Source: Flavobacteriales bacterium UBA5869 (GTDB lineage: Bacteria; Bacteroidota; Bacteroidia; Flavobacteriales_D; Crocinitomicaceae). From it: DNA of 7,494 nucleotides. How positions within the stretch are numbered: the stretch's first letter is position 1; each line of letters begins with the position of its first letter. Location: contig DJFP01000307.1 of the NCBI GenBank assembly GCA_002432565.1, positions 1 to 7,494 on the forward strand. Reading direction: 5' to 3'. Shown here one piece after another: positions 6,491-7,494 of this stretch. The notes under the pieces are model-generated. The model did not search any database. It worked only from the letters and a program-made list of their open reading frames with translations, and was not told where the DNA came from. Both the position numbers and the translations under genes were made by a program.

Positions 6491-6710
6491 AAGCGTCATT
6501 CATTTCCGCAATCAAACGGAACTGGCACAATTTGTCCTGGAAATAGCTCAGGTAGCCGATCAGATGGACCATCATCCGGACCTGTCGGTAAAACATTGCT
6601 CGGAGCTTAGTATCTCCATCTATTCACACGACAAGCAAAAAATTACCAAGCGCGATTACCAGCTAAAAGAGGCGATCGATGAATTGTATACCCGGAGAAT
6701 TACCAAGTAA
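6459..6710 (+). CDS. phhB: Pterin-4a-carbinolamine dehydratase
   Basis: The 83-residue product removes water from the 4a-hydroxy-pterin that phenylalanine hydroxylase releases, allowing the pterin cofactor to be recycled. The family signature is visible: an N-terminal Trp3, His38-His39-Pro40, a second His at 57 (SHD) and Asp66 in ITKRDYQL. It is shorter than the roughly 95-105 residues usual for the family because the N-terminus starts close to the conserved Trp. ATG 6459 keeps that Trp. The frame starts inside the end of phhA (+1 frame, 32-base overlap), so translational coupling is likely. One oddity: the aromatic residue usually found six or so places after HHP (Tyr/Trp/Phe) is His or Cys here (Val-Lys-His-Cys, 44-47), and the spacing to the next His is one residue longer than in the human protein. 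Confidence 0.88.
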   Translation: MNWNILAHQFRSVIHFRNQTELAQFVLEIAQVADQMDHHPDLSVKHCSELSISIYSHDKQKITKRDYQLKEAIDELYTRRITK

Positions 6711-6721
6711 AAGATCTCAGA

Positions 6722-6765
6722 AATCAATGGGAATAGTCCGCGCTACCGGGCAATTCCCATTGATT
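6722..6765 (+). terminator. Long hairpin after phhB, probable terminator
   Basis: AATCAATGGGAAT (6722-6734) is perfectly complementary to ATTCCCATTGATT (6753-6765), a 13-bp stem. After one A-A mismatch, GTCCG (6736-6740) pairs with CGGGC (6747-6751) around the loop CGCTAC. It lies 11 bases after the phhB stop. The sequence after it is seven A residues and then only three T residues, so it is not a canonical U-tract terminator. It may end the transcript with a factor, or protect the 3' end of the phhA-phhB mRNA. Confidence 0.55.
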
Positions 6766-6835
6766 AAAAAAATTTCATTCCTGACCAAAGTTTTTTTCAA
6801 GCAGGATTGTTTAGACAGTAAAACAAATCAATTCT

Positions 6836-7494
6836 ATGAAAAAACAAGTATTATTTATCGCTTTCACTGGTGCTCTGAGCACATTAAATGCACAAACATT
6901 TCCGAACGGAGGATTTGAGAACTGGACCAACCAGGTAACTTATGAAGATCCACAATATTGGACGGGCATGAACATGATGAGTATGTTCGGTGCAGAAGAA
7001 ACGGCTATCAAGTCGACGGATGCCCACGGCGGAACTTATGCTTTAAAACTGATTACCAGTGTGAGTGACATCGGTAATGACGGGGAAATGGATACGCTGC
7101 CGGGAATATTGATACTAGGAACAACTGATATTTTAAATGGTACGGGAACAAGCGGCTATCCTTTCATCCACCGACCGGATTCACTGGTGGGCTGGTACAA
7201 ATTGACTTCCCCGGATAATGATCCTTTTCAGCTGCAGGTAAGCGCTACCAAATGGGATGCCGGTAACAGCAGCCAGGAAACAATCGGCGCTACTTACTAC
7301 CAAGGACAGCCAACTGCAGCTTATGTTCGCTTCAGTGTTCAGATCACTTATTCGGATAACTCACTTCCGGATTCTGTCCAGGCATTTATCGGAAACGCTT
7401 CAAACGGATCCGGGGCAGGTAACGAATTGTATTTGGATGACTTGCAATTTATTTACAACAGCACAGCCGGATTGGAAGAACAAACAGCACAGAT
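6836..7494 (+). CDS. Secreted protein, likely type IX secretion substrate (3' end beyond window)
   Basis: The frame is open from ATG 6836 to the right edge: 219 complete codons and two bases, without a stop. Residues 1-19 are a typical signal peptide (two Lys, a hydrophobic core, then Leu-Asn-Ala before Gln20). The mature protein opens with FPNGGFENW, a common start of secreted Bacteroidota beta-sandwich proteins, some of which carry PCMD-type domains. It has many Gly, Ser, Thr and aromatic residues in beta-rich stretches and reaches Tyr-Leu-Asp-Asp-Leu-Gln-Phe, a usual closing strand of such domains. The last residues, Ala-Gly-Leu-Glu-Glu, resemble the lead-in to a C-terminal type IX sorting domain, which would lie outside the window. 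Export to the surface or outside is therefore likely; ligand or function is unknown. It is downstream of the phhB hairpin and probably has its own promoter, though I see no convincing one in 6766-6835. Confidence 0.75.
   Translation, partial: MKKQVLFIAFTGALSTLNAQTFPNGGFENWTNQVTYEDPQYWTGMNMMSMFGAEETAIKSTDAHGGTYALKLITSVSDIGNDGEMDTLPGILILGTTDILNGTGTSGYPFIHRPDSLVGWYKLTSPDNDPFQLQVSATKWDAGNSSQETIGATYYQGQPTAAYVRFSVQITYSDNSLPDSVQAFIGNASNGSGAGNELYLDDLQFIYNSTAGLEEQTAQ

Noticed and set aside
6679..6918. 79-codon frame spanning the end of phhB, the hairpin and the signal-peptide region
   Set aside because: It runs through the hairpin and overlaps real genes on both sides out of frame; the Lys- and Ile-rich translation looks random.

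Overview
The window looks like chromosomal DNA of a Bacteroidota bacterium, probably order Flavobacteriales and perhaps a Fluviicola-like lineage (the genus is inference). Three things point this way. Gene starts have A-rich leaders and no clear Shine-Dalgarno. Several intergenic regions carry the Bacteroidota promoter signature (TTG about 20 bases before TAnnTTTG). The last gene encodes a secreted protein of the kind exported by the type IX secretion system.

Layout. (1) Positions 189-2138 hold a tightly packed three-gene unit on +: a divergent pyruvoyl-type aspartate decarboxylase (PanD), a membrane-anchored protein with a GNAT-like C-terminal part, and a UbiA-family polytopic prenyltransferase. 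The genes are 2 and 1 bases apart. (2) Positions 2139-2295 separate convergent genes and hold a GTAGGGACGCGA-type palindromic repeat with a decayed half-copy, then a bidirectional terminator. (3) sucC, the succinate-CoA ligase beta subunit, lies on - (2296-3507). (4) An AT-rich single gene on + (3683-5545) encodes a 620-residue protein with a C-terminal PD-(D/E)XK nuclease domain and SAP-like segments before it. It looks like an accessory, possibly defensive gene placed between housekeeping loci. (5) Positions 5747-6710 hold the phenylalanine catabolic pair phhA (phenylalanine 4-monooxygenase) and phhB (pterin-4a-carbinolamine dehydratase), whose frames overlap by 32 bases. (6) A secreted protein gene starts at 6836 and runs off the right edge.

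The most interesting signal is in the 200 bases before phhA. A good Bacteroidota promoter (5567-5597) is followed at once by a 20-codon open frame that contains Tyr-Tyr-Tyr-Glu-Phe. Then comes a segment able to pair either with the leader coding region or with the terminator's 5' arm, and then a strong intrinsic terminator ending 22 bases before the phhA start. This is the arrangement of ribosome-mediated transcription attenuation. Its logic fits: scarce tyrosine would stall the ribosome on the Tyr codons, free the antiterminator and switch on the enzyme that makes tyrosine from phenylalanine. This is inferred from sequence and base pairing checked by hand.

The first 160 or so bases could not be assigned to a gene.
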